A stretch of DNA of 40,499 bases, taken from positions 1-40,499 of the forward strand of contig NZ_AXAP01000075.1 of NCBI RefSeq assembly GCF_000472865.1, in the 5' to 3' direction. This DNA is from Bradyrhizobium elkanii WSM2783 (GTDB lineage: Bacteria; Pseudomonadota; Alphaproteobacteria; Rhizobiales; Xanthobacteraceae). Below, piece by piece: positions 8,283-16,090 of the stretch (position 1 is the stretch's first letter; each line of letters starts with the position of its first letter). The notes beneath the pieces are model-generated. The model was given only the letters and a program-made list of their open reading frames with translations. It ran no database searches and was not told the origin of the DNA. Position numbers and translations under genes: made by a program.

Positions 8283-10340
8283 TTAGACGTCAAGCAGGTC
8301 GTCGCTGGCAAATTCAGCCTTGTCGGAAATGAAGGCGAACCGCGCCTCGGCCTTGGTGCCCATCAATCGCTCAACCGAATCGGCGGTGCCCTCGCGGTCA
8401 TCGGCAAGCAGAACGACCCGCAGCAGGGTGCGCTTGGCCGGGTCCATGGTGGTTTCCTTGAGCTGGGCCGGCATCATCTCGCCGAGGCCTTTGAAGCGGT
8501 TGACCTCGACCTTGGCGTTGGCATTGAACTCGCTCTTGATCAGCGCATCCTTGTGCGCGTCATCGCGGGCATAGACCGATTTGGAGCCGTGCGTGAGCTT
8601 GTAGAGCGGCGGCACCGCCAGATAGAGATGCCCCTCGTCGATCAGCCGCGGCATCTGGCGGTAAAAGAAAGTGATCAGCAGCGACGCGATATGGGCGCCG
8701 TCGACGTCGGCGTCGGTCATGATGACGATGCGCTGATACCGCAGGTCCTCCTCGCGATAATGCGCACCGGTGCCACAGCCGATCGCCTGCACAAGGTCGC
8801 TGAGCTGGACATTGCCCATCAGCTTGTCCTTGCCGGCAGAAGCGACGTTGAGGATCTTGCCGCGCAGCGGCAGCACGGCCTGCGTCTTGCGATCGCGCGC
8901 CTGCTTGGCGCTGCCGCCGGCCGAGTCGCCCTCGACGATGAAGAGTTCGGAACCTGCAAGTCCGGCGTCGGTACAATCGGCGAGCTTGCCGGGCAGGCGA
9001 GCCTTTTTGCCCGCGGTCTTGCGCGCGACCTCTTTCTCCTGGCGGCGGCGCAGCCGTTCCTCGGCGCGTTCGACCACAAAATCGAGCAGCCTGTTGGCCT
9101 GCAGCGGATTGCCTGACAGCCAGTGATCGAACGGATCCTTGATGGCCTGCTCAACGATGCGCTGGGCCTCCGCCGTGGCCAGCCGGTCCTTGGTCTGGCC
9201 CTGGAACTCCGGCTCGCGCACGAACACGCTGAGCATCACCGCGGCGCCGACCATGACGTCTTCCGAGGTGACCGATGCAGCCCGCTTGCCCTGGCCGACG
9301 CGCTCGGCGTGATCCTTCAGGCCGCGCAGCAGCGCGCTCCGCATGCCGGATTCATGGGTGCCGCCATCGGGGGTCGGAACGGTGTTGCAGTAGGAGGACA
9401 GGAAGCCGTCGGCGTCCGCCGTCCAGGCCACCGCCCATTCGCAGGCGCCGTGCGCGCCGTTGCGGCCCGACTTGCCGGAGAAGATGTCCGGATGCACCAG
9501 CGTGTCGGCATGGATCGCGGCGGCGAGGTAATCCTTCAGGCCGCCGGGGAAGTGGAAGGTTGCCTCCGCCGGCACATCCTCGACGCCCTTCAGGAGTTCC
9601 TGGTCGCAATGCCAACGGATCTCGACGCCGCCGAACAGATACGCTTTGGAGCGCGTCATCTTGAACAGGCGCTGCGGTTTGAACGTGGCCTTGGCGCCAA
9701 AGATGTCGGTATCGGGCTTGAAGCGGATGCGCGTGCCGCGGCGGTTGCTGACCTTGCCGAGGTCTTCGAGCTTGCCCTTCGGATGGCCGCGCTCGAACGT
9801 CATGCGGTGGAGCTTCTGGCCGCGCGCGACCTCGACCTCAAGCCGCGAGGAGAGGGCGTTGACCACGGAAACGCCGACGCCGTGCAGGCCGCCCGAGGTC
9901 TCGTAGACCTTGGAGTCGAACTTGCCGCCCGAATGCAGCGTGCACATGATGACTTCGAGCGCGGATTTCTTCGGGAATTTCGGGTGCGGATCGACCGGAA
10001 TGCCGCGGCCGTTGTCGGTGACTGTCAGGAAACCGTCCGCGGTCAACTCCACCTCGATGAAGGTGGCGTGCCCCGCCAGGGCCTCGTCCATGGAGTTGTC
10101 GATGATTTCGGCGAACAGATGGTGGAGCGCCTTTTCGTCGGTACCGCCGATATACATGCCGGGCCGCCGGCGGACCGGTTCCAGCCCTTCGAGCACCTCG
10201 ATATCAGCAGCGGTATAGTCAGCCTCAGCGGAACCCGACCGCGCAGCGACCTTCAGCGGCGCCCGGCCCTTGGGTTCGGCACCGGCGAACAGGTCGTCAT
10301 TGGATTTTGTTTTTGCAGCGGGTTTCAGTGATTTGGACAT
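8283..10340 (-). CDS. parE: DNA topoisomerase IV subunit B (ParE)
   Basis: A 685-residue ATPase subunit of topoisomerase IV, which unlinks daughter chromosomes together with ParC (not in the window). The GHKL ATPase has EIIDNSMDEA (78-87, Asn82 for Mg-ATP), TDNGRGIPVD and GGLHGVGVSVVNALS. The TOPRIM part has FIVEGDSAGGSAKQARDR, PLRGKILNV and DADVDGAHI. The C-terminus has RFKGLGEM. ParE rather than GyrB is supported by the length and by the lack of the long GyrB insert. An N-terminal extension of about 40 Lys/Ala-rich residues precedes the conserved YTAADIEVLEGLEPVRRRPGMYIG. No other gene overlaps it. A hairpin terminator separates it from the membrane-protein gene upstream on the same strand. 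Confidence 0.96.
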   Translation of the reverse strand: MSKSLKPAAKTKSNDDLFAGAEPKGRAPLKVAARSGSAEADYTAADIEVLEGLEPVRRRPGMYIGGTDEKALHHLFAEIIDNSMDEALAGHATFIEVELTADGFLTVTDNGRGIPVDPHPKFPKKSALEVIMCTLHSGGKFDSKVYETSGGLHGVGVSVVNALSSRLEVEVARGQKLHRMTFERGHPKGKLEDLGKVSNRRGTRIRFKPDTDIFGAKATFKPQRLFKMTRSKAYLFGGVEIRWHCDQELLKGVEDVPAEATFHFPGGLKDYLAAAIHADTLVHPDIFSGKSGRNGAHGACEWAVAWTADADGFLSSYCNTVPTPDGGTHESGMRSALLRGLKDHAERVGQGKRAASVTSEDVMVGAAVMLSVFVREPEFQGQTKDRLATAEAQRIVEQAIKDPFDHWLSGNPLQANRLLDFVVERAEERLRRRQEKEVARKTAGKKARLPGKLADCTDAGLAGSELFIVEGDSAGGSAKQARDRKTQAVLPLRGKILNVASAGKDKLMGNVQLSDLVQAIGCGTGAHYREEDLRYQRIVIMTDADVDGAHIASLLITFFYRQMPRLIDEGHLYLAVPPLYKLTHGSKSVYARDDAHKDALIKSEFNANAKVEVNRFKGLGEMMPAQLKETTMDPAKRTLLRVVLLADDREGTADSVERLMGTKAEARFAFISDKAEFASDDLLDV

Positions 10341-10408
10341 GGCTCTTCATAGATTGCGCAAACAGCGCGCAGCGAATCAGTCACCCTGACTATGACACGG
10401 ATAGGCTT

Positions 10409-10457
10409 AAAAAGTGACCGCCGGGCAGCGGCAATCGATGCCTCGCCCGGCGGTCAC
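10409..10457 (-). terminator. Intrinsic terminator after the small membrane protein gene
   Basis: Perfect 13-bp arms GTGACCGCCGGGC (10414-10426) and GCCCGGCGGTCAC (10445-10457) are followed on the minus strand by TTTTTAAG. It sits 22 bases past the stop codon of the 10479-10847 gene and isolates it from parE. Confidence 0.92.
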
Positions 10458-10478
10458 AGAATAGATAGGGACTCTCGA

Positions 10479-10847
10479 TCAGGCGCGCGAGGTGCGGAAC
10501 ACGATCAGGGCAAACAGGGCCATGGAGCCGACCACCAGCAATGAGCCCACGACCGGAGCGATCTCGAAAGAGGATCCCTTAAGGAGCACGACGGCCACGC
10601 CTGCGGGGAACAGGATCGCGCCCAGAATGTGCATCCAGCCCTGGATCCGGGCCAGCATCGTCGCCCCCGCGGCCGGAATCAGGTGGTAATAGAGCCCAAA
10701 CAGGAACAAAAGCACGCCGCCGACGAGATTGAGATGGGCATGCGCCGGCGCCAAAGTGAAGTTTTGCTGGATACCCATGGCGATGCCGCCCAGCATTCCG
10801 AGCAGCAGAACGACAGCACTCACGCACATCATCAACGATCCAATCAT
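10479..10847 (-). CDS. Small haem-copper-oxidase-like membrane protein
   Basis: A 122-residue integral membrane protein with four predicted helices. Histidines lie in or next to the membrane: PAHAHLNLVGG (His36, His38), FGLYYHLIPA (His55) and QGWMHILGA (His73). The AHAHLNLVG and YYH patterns resemble part of subunit I of cbb3-type or NorB-type haem-copper oxidases, but the protein is far too short to be one. It could bind haem or metal, or act as a sensor or assembly protein. The start is ATG at 10847 with GAGGG seven bases upstream; a TTG directly before it is in frame. It is transcribed alone and has its own terminator. No oxidase gene lies nearby, so the function is unknown. Confidence 0.75.
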   Translation of the reverse strand: MIGSLMMCVSAVVLLLGMLGGIAMGIQQNFTLAPAHAHLNLVGGVLLFLFGLYYHLIPAAGATMLARIQGWMHILGAILFPAGVAVVLLKGSSFEIAPVVGSLLVVGSMALFALIVFRTSRA

Positions 10848-11025
10848 CAAAAACCCTCATCTTGTGGGAAAACGTCGCGGCCATGGGGCCGGGAACTGAA
10901 ATCACGCCCCTTCCTTCGGCTTTGTGACTTGATTGTCACGCAAGGGGCTGGCTTACCTGTCCTTAGGCTATGAGCCCGCAGAAAGGTTCAAGCCACCTGA
11001 GCGGGGCGGGGAAGGCGTTCATTAT

Positions 11026-11556
11026 ATGGAAGAATTTGCGCGTGCCGTGGCCGATTTCGTGCGCCACCACCAGGTTTGGGCCGCGCCAATCGTGCTCATG
11101 CTGGCGTTCGGCGAGTCGCTCGCCTTTGTTTCGTTGCTGATCCCAGCCTGGGGTGCGCTTGTCGCGATCGGTGCGCTGATCGGGGTGAGCGGTATCAGCT
11201 TCTGGCCGGTCTGGATCGCCGGCGGCATTGGTGCGGCACTCGGCGACTGGGTCTCCTATTGGTTCGGCTACCGCTACAAGGAAAAGGTCGCGCAGATGTG
11301 GCCGCTATCGCGCTATCCGGAGATCCTGCCGCGCGGTGAAGCCTTCGTGCGCAAATGGGGCGTGCCCAGCATCTTCATTGGCCGCTTCTTTGGACCCTTG
11401 CGCGCCTCGGTTCCGCTCGCGGCCGGTATCTTCGAGATGTCATATTGGCCATTCCAGATCGCCAATTTCATCTCCGCGCTGGTGTGGTCGGCAGTGCTGC
11501 TGCTGTTCGGGGACGTGATGGCGCACATCGCCGAGTGGTTGTGGCGAACGGTGTGA
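11026..11556 (+). CDS. DedA-family membrane protein
   Basis: A 176-residue integral membrane protein of the DedA/SNARE-associated (PF09335) family, which is implicated in lipid flipping and in proton-motive-force and envelope homeostasis. The family signature is visible: ESLAFVSLLIPAWGAL, GDWVSYWFGYRYKEKV, and FIGRFFGPLRASVPLAAGIFEMSYWPF, which contains the conserved F-x-GR-x2-P-x-R element. The start at 11026 (MEEFARAVADFV) has GGGGAAGG upstream and matches the family; the frame is open to 10933. It is a single gene ahead of the metallo-hydrolase, with 129 bp between them. Confidence 0.9.
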   Translation: MEEFARAVADFVRHHQVWAAPIVLMLAFGESLAFVSLLIPAWGALVAIGALIGVSGISFWPVWIAGGIGAALGDWVSYWFGYRYKEKVAQMWPLSRYPEILPRGEAFVRKWGVPSIFIGRFFGPLRASVPLAAGIFEMSYWPFQIANFISALVWSAVLLLFGDVMAHIAEWLWRTV

Positions 11557-11685
11557 GACGTGGAATAAGCGCCTCAGGCGGGGGTTAGCCCCGTCGATAC
11601 CGGGCGCTCCATTTTCCGGTAGATTGGGTCCTTGCAGGAAGCCAACGCGGAAATACCGCGACCATCGTTTCAGTGGGAGAGCATC

Positions 11686-12675
11686 ATGGAAATCACACGT
11701 CGTCATGCCCTCGCGGGCGCAGCCGCTATCGCTGCTGCGCCACTGTTGCCGAACGTTTCCGCACAGGCCGCGGCGCCGCTCGCGGACAAGCAGGCGCCGA
11801 GCTTCTACCGCTACAAGGTCGGTGACATCCAGGTCACCGTGGTGTCCGACGGCAAGAACGTCTTCAAGCTGGAAGACTCCTTCATCACCAATGCGAAGAA
11901 GGAGGAAGTGAACGCGGCACTGGAAAAGGCGTTCCTGCCGCGTGACGTCTTCACGATCCATTTCGCCCCGCTCGTGATCAACAGCGGCGGCAAGCTCATC
12001 GTTCTCGACACCGGCAACGGCCCTACTGCCAAGGTCAACAGCAAGGGCGCCAACGGATTGTTCATCGACAACATGACGGCTGCGGGATTCGATCCCAAGG
12101 CGGTCGACATGGTCGTGATCTCCCACTTCCACGGCGATCATGTGAATGGCCTCTTGACGGCGGACGGCACGCCGGCATTTCCGAACGCCGAGGTGCTGGT
12201 GCCTGCGGTGGAATGGAAGTTCTGGATGGACGATGGCGAGATGAGCCGCGCTCCGGCCGGTCGCATGCAGGGTCTTTTCAAGAACAACCGCAGCATCTTC
12301 GAGGCGAGCCTTCAGAAGAAGGTAACGCCCTACGAATGGGGCAAGGAGGCCGCGCCGGGATTGCTCGCGGTCGAGACCGCTGGCCACACTCCGGGCCACA
12401 CCTCCTACGTGTTGTCGTCCGGCTCGGGAAAGGTGTTCATCCAGTCCGACGTCACCAACAATCCGAATCCGTTCGCGACCAATCCGGGCTGGCACGCCTT
12501 CTTCGACCAGGACGCCGATATGGCCGAGAAGACCCGCCGCCGGGTCTACGACATGGTGGCCGCCGAGAAGCTGCAATTGCAAGGCTTCCACTATCCGTTC
12601 CCCGGCCTCGCCAATATCGAGAAGGACGGCAATGGCTACCGGGTGATCCCGGCGCCGTGGAATCCAGTGATCTGA
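11686..12675 (+). CDS. Tat-exported MBL-fold metallo-hydrolase
   Basis: A 329-residue metallo-beta-lactamase-fold hydrolase. It has a twin-arginine signal (ITRRHALAGAA, residues 3-13) and a likely cleavage after AQA near 28, so it is folded before export to the periplasm. The zinc ligands are H147-x-H149-x-D151-H152 (SHFHGDH), His234 or His238 (GHTPGHTS), Asp255 (IQSDVTNN) and a His near 307 (GFHYPF). The domain is close to the lactonase-like branch of the superfamily, including acyl-homoserine-lactone lactonase relatives, but the substrate is not readable. The start at 11686 is set by the Tat signal and GGGAGA upstream. The gene is followed by a palindromic repeat. Confidence 0.9.
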   Translation: MEITRRHALAGAAAIAAAPLLPNVSAQAAAPLADKQAPSFYRYKVGDIQVTVVSDGKNVFKLEDSFITNAKKEEVNAALEKAFLPRDVFTIHFAPLVINSGGKLIVLDTGNGPTAKVNSKGANGLFIDNMTAAGFDPKAVDMVVISHFHGDHVNGLLTADGTPAFPNAEVLVPAVEWKFWMDDGEMSRAPAGRMQGLFKNNRSIFEASLQKKVTPYEWGKEAAPGLLAVETAGHTPGHTSYVLSSGSGKVFIQSDVTNNPNPFATNPGWHAFFDQDADMAEKTRRRVYDMVAAEKLQLQGFHYPFPGLANIEKDGNGYRVIPAPWNPVI

Positions 12676-12689
12676 ATTGGTCCCACGCT

Positions 12690-12789
12690 CGTCATTCCGG
12701 GGCGCGCGCCTTTAGCGCGCGAACCTGGAAGCTGGAGGTTGTGGCGCGCGATTCCGGGTTGGACGCTACCGCGTCGCCCCGGGATGACG
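12690..12789. repeat. Palindromic repeat (TCATTCCGGGGCGCG family)
   Basis: Outer arms CGTCATTCCGGGGCGCG and CGTCGCCCCGGGATGACG enclose smaller GCGCGC pairs and GAACCTGGAAGCTGGAGGTT. It lies 14 bases after the metallo-hydrolase stop codon and just before the promoter of the next unit, so it may separate the two transcripts. A short relative is at 23810-23839. Confidence 0.75.
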
Positions 12790-12799
12790 GCGTTGCGCC

Positions 12800-12828
12800 T
12801 TGACGATCAGGCTCCGCACCCCTATAGG
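12800..12828 (+). promoter_or_regulatory. Sigma-70-like promoter of the paiB-argC leader
   Basis: TTGACG (12800-12805), a 17-base spacer and TATAGG (12823-12828). Only seven bases separate the -10 box from the ATG at 12836, so the predicted transcription start is at the A of that ATG. The same geometry is seen at 38312-38340. Confidence 0.65.
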
Positions 12829-12835
12829 CTCACGC

Positions 12836-12910
12836 ATGATCCACGTTGCGACCAATTCCATCGCCCGTCGCCGCCGCGCCTGCGCGGTATGGGCGGTCGT
12901 CTGCGTTTAA
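12836..12910 (+). CDS. Leaderless upstream ORF with an Arg run (candidate leader peptide)
   Basis: A 24-codon ORF ending TAA at 12908-12910. The second half of the peptide reads ARRRRACAVWAVVCV, with four consecutive arginine codons (CGT CGC CGC CGC). There is no Shine-Dalgarno sequence. The promoter places the transcript start at the AUG, so it would be translated leaderless. It lies 98 bp upstream of paiB, which overlaps argC. This suggests regulation by ribosome stalling at Arg codons (arginine biosynthesis) or at the two Cys codons. Downstream, GCCGCC (12924-12929) can pair with GGCGG inside the ORF (12892-12896), with GCGGC (12943-12947) or with GGCGGC (12979-12984). No T-rich terminator follows, so the control, if real, would be translational or Rho-dependent. 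The role is inference. Confidence 0.6.
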   Translation: MIHVATNSIARRRRACAVWAVVCV

Positions 12911-13008
12911 GATCATCGCCTCTGCCGCCGGATCATCTCCCGCGGCATCTTTCCCAAGAAAAGCAACGCGGTCGATCTGGCGGCTCCTAGCCACCTCCGG
13001 AGTTCGAC

Positions 13009-13674
13009 ATGTATACGCCACCGCCGTTTAAGCCCGACCGCGCCGCAAGTCTCGCCTTTGCGGAAGCGCGCGGGTTCGGCCTTGTCTGCGCCTGGGACGG
13101 CGCCAAGCCGATCGCTTCGCCGCTGCCGTTCTATCTGTCCTATGCTGCCGACGGGACGCCGCGCGCGGTGTTTCATCTTGCCCGTCACAATCCGCTGATA
13201 AAGCTTGCGGGGACTTCGTCCTGGCTGCTGGCCGTCACTGGATCGGATGCCTATGTGTCGGCGGATTGGTACGTCTCGCGGGATCAGGTGCCGACCTGGC
13301 TCTATCAGGCTGTGCACCTGAGCGGTCCGGTGCGGCCGCTATCGGATGATGAGCTTGCGGTGCAGATCGACACGCTCAGCGCCAAGTTCGAGAACAGGCT
13401 GTTGCCGAAGAAGCCGTGGACGTCGGCGAAGATGACCGCCGCGCGGCTGGAGGCGATGAAGAAGGCAATCGTGGGCCTTGAGATGACGGTTGAAGAGGTC
13501 GAGGGCAGCTCCAAGCTCAACCAGCACAAATCCGAAACCGACTATGCAGCGGTGGCGGGCGCGCTCGCCTCGCAGACCGATGCCGGCGCGCAGCAGATTG
13601 CTCATCTGATGCGCCAAGCGCGGCCGCAAGCCTTTGCAAATGAACCGAACACGCTCGAAAGGAGCGAGCCATGA
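13009..13674 (+). CDS. paiB: PaiB-type FMN-binding protein
   Basis: A 221-residue protein of the PaiB family (PF04299), a split-barrel FMN-binding fold. In Bacillus the family was named a negative regulator of sporulation and protease genes; in proteobacteria its role is unclear. Recognisable parts are MYTPPPFKPDR at the start, VFHLARHNPLIKLA, YVSADWYVSRDQVPTWLYQAVHLSGPVRPL and the KFENRLLPKKPWTSAKM segment. No helix-turn-helix is seen, so direct DNA binding is doubtful. GGAG precedes the ATG. The stop codon overlaps the argC start by four bases (ATGA), so the two are translationally coupled. Confidence 0.9.
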   Translation: MYTPPPFKPDRAASLAFAEARGFGLVCAWDGAKPIASPLPFYLSYAADGTPRAVFHLARHNPLIKLAGTSSWLLAVTGSDAYVSADWYVSRDQVPTWLYQAVHLSGPVRPLSDDELAVQIDTLSAKFENRLLPKKPWTSAKMTAARLEAMKKAIVGLEMTVEEVEGSSKLNQHKSETDYAAVAGALASQTDAGAQQIAHLMRQARPQAFANEPNTLERSEP

Positions 13675-14651
13675 GCTTCTCTGACGTCAAGCCATCCCCG
13701 ACCGTCGGCAGCTCCGCAAAGCCCGCCGTCTTTGTCGACGGTGCCAGTGGAACAACGGGCCTCGGCATCAATGAGCGGCTTCGGCTGCAGAACGACGTGG
13801 TGGTGAAGAGCATTGCCGAAGAAAAGCGCAAGGACGCAGGCGCCAAGCGCGCGCTGATGGAGGAGGTGGATCTGGTGATCCTCTGCCTGCCGGACGATGC
13901 CGCGAAGGAGACCGTAGCGCTGATCGACAGTATGGGCACAGCGGCCCCCCGCGTGCTCGACGCGTCGACGGCGTTCCGCGTCGCCAGCGACTGGGCGTAC
14001 GGCTTTCCGGAGCTCGCCCCGGATCAGGCGGACAAGATCCGCACCGCCCGGAAGGTCTCCAACCCCGGCTGCTATCCGACTGGCGCGATCGCGCTGCTCC
14101 GCCCGCTGGTGGATGCTGGCGTCCTGCCGGCGGACTATCCGATCACCGTCAACGCCGTCAGCGGCTATTCCGGCGGCGGAAAGTCGATGATCGCAAGCTT
14201 CGAGGATGGCACCGCGCCAGCCTTCGAACTTTATGGTCTCGGCTTCGAGCACAAGCACGTGCCGGAGATGCAGCTCTACTCGCGGCTGACGCGCCGGCCG
14301 ATCTTTGTGCCGTCGGTGGGCAACTACCGGCAGGGTATGCTGGTGTCAGTGCCGTTGCAGCTCGAGACGCTGCCGGGCAACCCTGGCGCGGCCGACCTTC
14401 ACGACGCGCTGGCGAAACGCTACGCCGGAAGCCGCTATGTCTCGGTCATGCCGCTTGAGAACGAGGCTGCCAAGAGCGGGCGGATCGAGCCCGAGGCGCT
14501 GAACGAGACCAACAGGCTCGAACTGTATGTCTTTGCCAGCGACAAGCACCATCAGGCAGTGCTAGTCGCGCGCCTAGACAACCTGGGTAAAGGTGCCTCG
14601 GGCGCGGCGGTGCAAAACATGCGGCTGATGCTGGGGCTCGCTGAGGCCTAA
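13671..14651 (+). CDS. argC: N-acetyl-gamma-glutamyl-phosphate reductase (ArgC, type 2)
   Basis: A 326-residue NADP-dependent reductase that converts N-acetylglutamyl phosphate to the semialdehyde in arginine biosynthesis. It has the nucleotide-binding GASGTTG (24-30), the catalytic Cys134 in SNPGCYPTG, and EHKHVPEM with the active-site His region. The short form (about 310-330 residues) fits the type 2 ArgC group. It starts inside the paiB stop codon (ATGA) and so shares its transcript. The Arg-rich leader ORF upstream of paiB makes arginine-responsive control worth considering. A hairpin follows 31 bases after the stop codon. Confidence 0.94.
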   Translation: MSFSDVKPSPTVGSSAKPAVFVDGASGTTGLGINERLRLQNDVVVKSIAEEKRKDAGAKRALMEEVDLVILCLPDDAAKETVALIDSMGTAAPRVLDASTAFRVASDWAYGFPELAPDQADKIRTARKVSNPGCYPTGAIALLRPLVDAGVLPADYPITVNAVSGYSGGGKSMIASFEDGTAPAFELYGLGFEHKHVPEMQLYSRLTRRPIFVPSVGNYRQGMLVSVPLQLETLPGNPGAADLHDALAKRYAGSRYVSVMPLENEAAKSGRIEPEALNETNRLELYVFASDKHHQAVLVARLDNLGKGASGAAVQNMRLMLGLAEA

Positions 14652-15066
14652 GCCTGAAGCGGGCGGTACTGTTTCTGTCAGCGTGACCGCGTTGCGCACA
14701 GCGATGCGGTCACGATTCTGCCGGAGCGACATTGGACGATCGGCACAATAGGGACGCGCTCAAAGGCTCACCAGAAAACTGGATGAAGTCAGTTGCCGCA
14801 GATGAGGGCGCGCGCCCGCGATCCGATGGCTGGCGCACAGGGCGCATCCTGTCTGCGTACGCTTTTTGCGAACACAATGCGCAAAAAATGATGCTCGTAC
14901 GCAACGCTTTGCGGTGCAAGACTTCCTATTGCCTTGCAATCCAGTGGTCGCCGAGCGCTCCGCAAACACGGAGATGAAGCTGGCTCGCGGGCTCAGCTTG
15001 CCGTTGTGGTGACGACGATGGCTACCCGACGGTCGGCTGAATCATTTCCAGTCCAAAGGGGCAGGC
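14652..15066. other. Gap of 415 bp with nested inverted repeats, no gene seen
   Basis: The first part has a hairpin with 8-bp arms, GTGACCGC (14683-14690) and GCGGTCAC (14706-14713), a possible factor-dependent terminator for argC; no T-run follows. A nested structure lies at 14855-14902: outer GCGTACG/CGTACGC and inner TTTTTGCG/CGCAAAAA. Next comes TGCAAG...CTTGCA, ending near 14938. The short ORFs here lack ribosome sites and coding character. The segment looks like a dispersed or decayed repeat. The ribosome site AGGGGC of the next gene is at the right edge. Confidence 0.5.
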
Positions 15067-16053
15067 ATGCGGACCGCTACACTCATGAAACAGTGTCTTG
15101 CTATCTGTGCGATGGCCTTGTCGGTCATGGGTTCGCCAGCCCAGGCGCTCGATAAGGTTGTTTACAGCCTTAACTGGGTGCCACAAGGGGAGCACTGTGG
15201 GTTCTTCCAGGCCCAGGCCAAGGGCTACTACAAGGACGCAGGCCTCGACGTCGAACTTCGTCCCGGCAATCCAAACGTCAATATGCCCCTCATGGTCGCT
15301 GCCGGCGAAATCGACATGGGCATGGGGTCGAGTTTCACAACGCTCAATCTGGTCAATCGGGGCGTTAAGGCCCGTACGGTCGCGGCATTTTTCCAGAAGG
15401 ACCCGCAGACGCTGGTGGCTCATGCAGGCCAGGGCGTTTCCACCCTGCAGGACGTGAAGGACCGGCGGATCATGATCGGCCAGTTCTCACGAAACGAATT
15501 CTGGCAATTCCTCAAAGCCAAGTTCGGCTTCTCGGATGATCAACTGGCGGCCTACAGCTATTCGGCTGCGCCGTTTCTTGCCGATCCCAAGGCCGTGCAG
15601 CAAGGCTATATCACCGAAGACGCCTTGCTGCTCGGCAAGGCCTTGCCTGCACCGCCCGTATCGATCCTGCTTGCCGACTATGGCTACGACAATTATGCGA
15701 CCACGATCTTCGCCACCGACGCCTATATTGAAGGTCATTCCAACACCGTTCAGGCCTTCGTCGATGCAACCCGAAAGGGGTTCGAAGAATGTATGACGGG
15801 TGACGCCGCACCGGCCATGAAAGCTATCCTCGCCGTCAATCCAACCGGGGGAGAGGAACTGTTCCGCTTCAAGCTCGATCAGATGCGCAAGCGCGGGCTT
15901 GTCCTTGGGGGCGATGCCGACAGGCTGGGGATTGGCGCCATGACGGACGAACGCTGGACCCGCTTCTTCGACACGCTCGCCGCGGCAGGAGTCTATCCGA
16001 GAACGCTCGACGTGAGATCCGCCTACACGCTGCGATTCAGCAACACCAAATGA
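15067..16053 (+). CDS. ABC transporter substrate-binding protein (NMT1/THI5-like)
   Basis: A 328-residue periplasmic solute-binding protein. It has a signal peptide (1-27, ending SPAQA) and an NMT1/THI5-like fold: LNWVPQGEHCGFFQAQAKGYYKDAGLDVELRPG and VAAGEIDMGMG are the standard opening of this family, whose members bind thiamine precursors, riboflavin, sulfonates or other small molecules. The ligand cannot be deduced. No permease or ATPase gene is adjacent, so it either feeds a transporter encoded elsewhere or belongs to a split operon. It is 37 bp upstream of a 2OG-Fe(II) oxygenase on the same strand, which suggests the two act on the same compound. AGGGGC precedes the ATG. Confidence 0.88.
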   Translation: MRTATLMKQCLAICAMALSVMGSPAQALDKVVYSLNWVPQGEHCGFFQAQAKGYYKDAGLDVELRPGNPNVNMPLMVAAGEIDMGMGSSFTTLNLVNRGVKARTVAAFFQKDPQTLVAHAGQGVSTLQDVKDRRIMIGQFSRNEFWQFLKAKFGFSDDQLAAYSYSAAPFLADPKAVQQGYITEDALLLGKALPAPPVSILLADYGYDNYATTIFATDAYIEGHSNTVQAFVDATRKGFEECMTGDAAPAMKAILAVNPTGGEELFRFKLDQMRKRGLVLGGDADRLGIGAMTDERWTRFFDTLAAAGVYPRTLDVRSAYTLRFSNTK

Positions 16054-16090
16054 CCGCTCGACCACCTGATGTGTTTGCCGAGAGATTTCG

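Noticed and set aside
14732..14977. 81-codon ORF in the gap after argC
   Set aside because: No ribosome site, runs through inverted repeats, and has no protein-like pattern.
14940..15066. Possible TPP riboswitch ahead of the THI5-like binding protein
   Set aside because: The conserved CTGAGA and GACCTGAT cores of the TPP element were not found.
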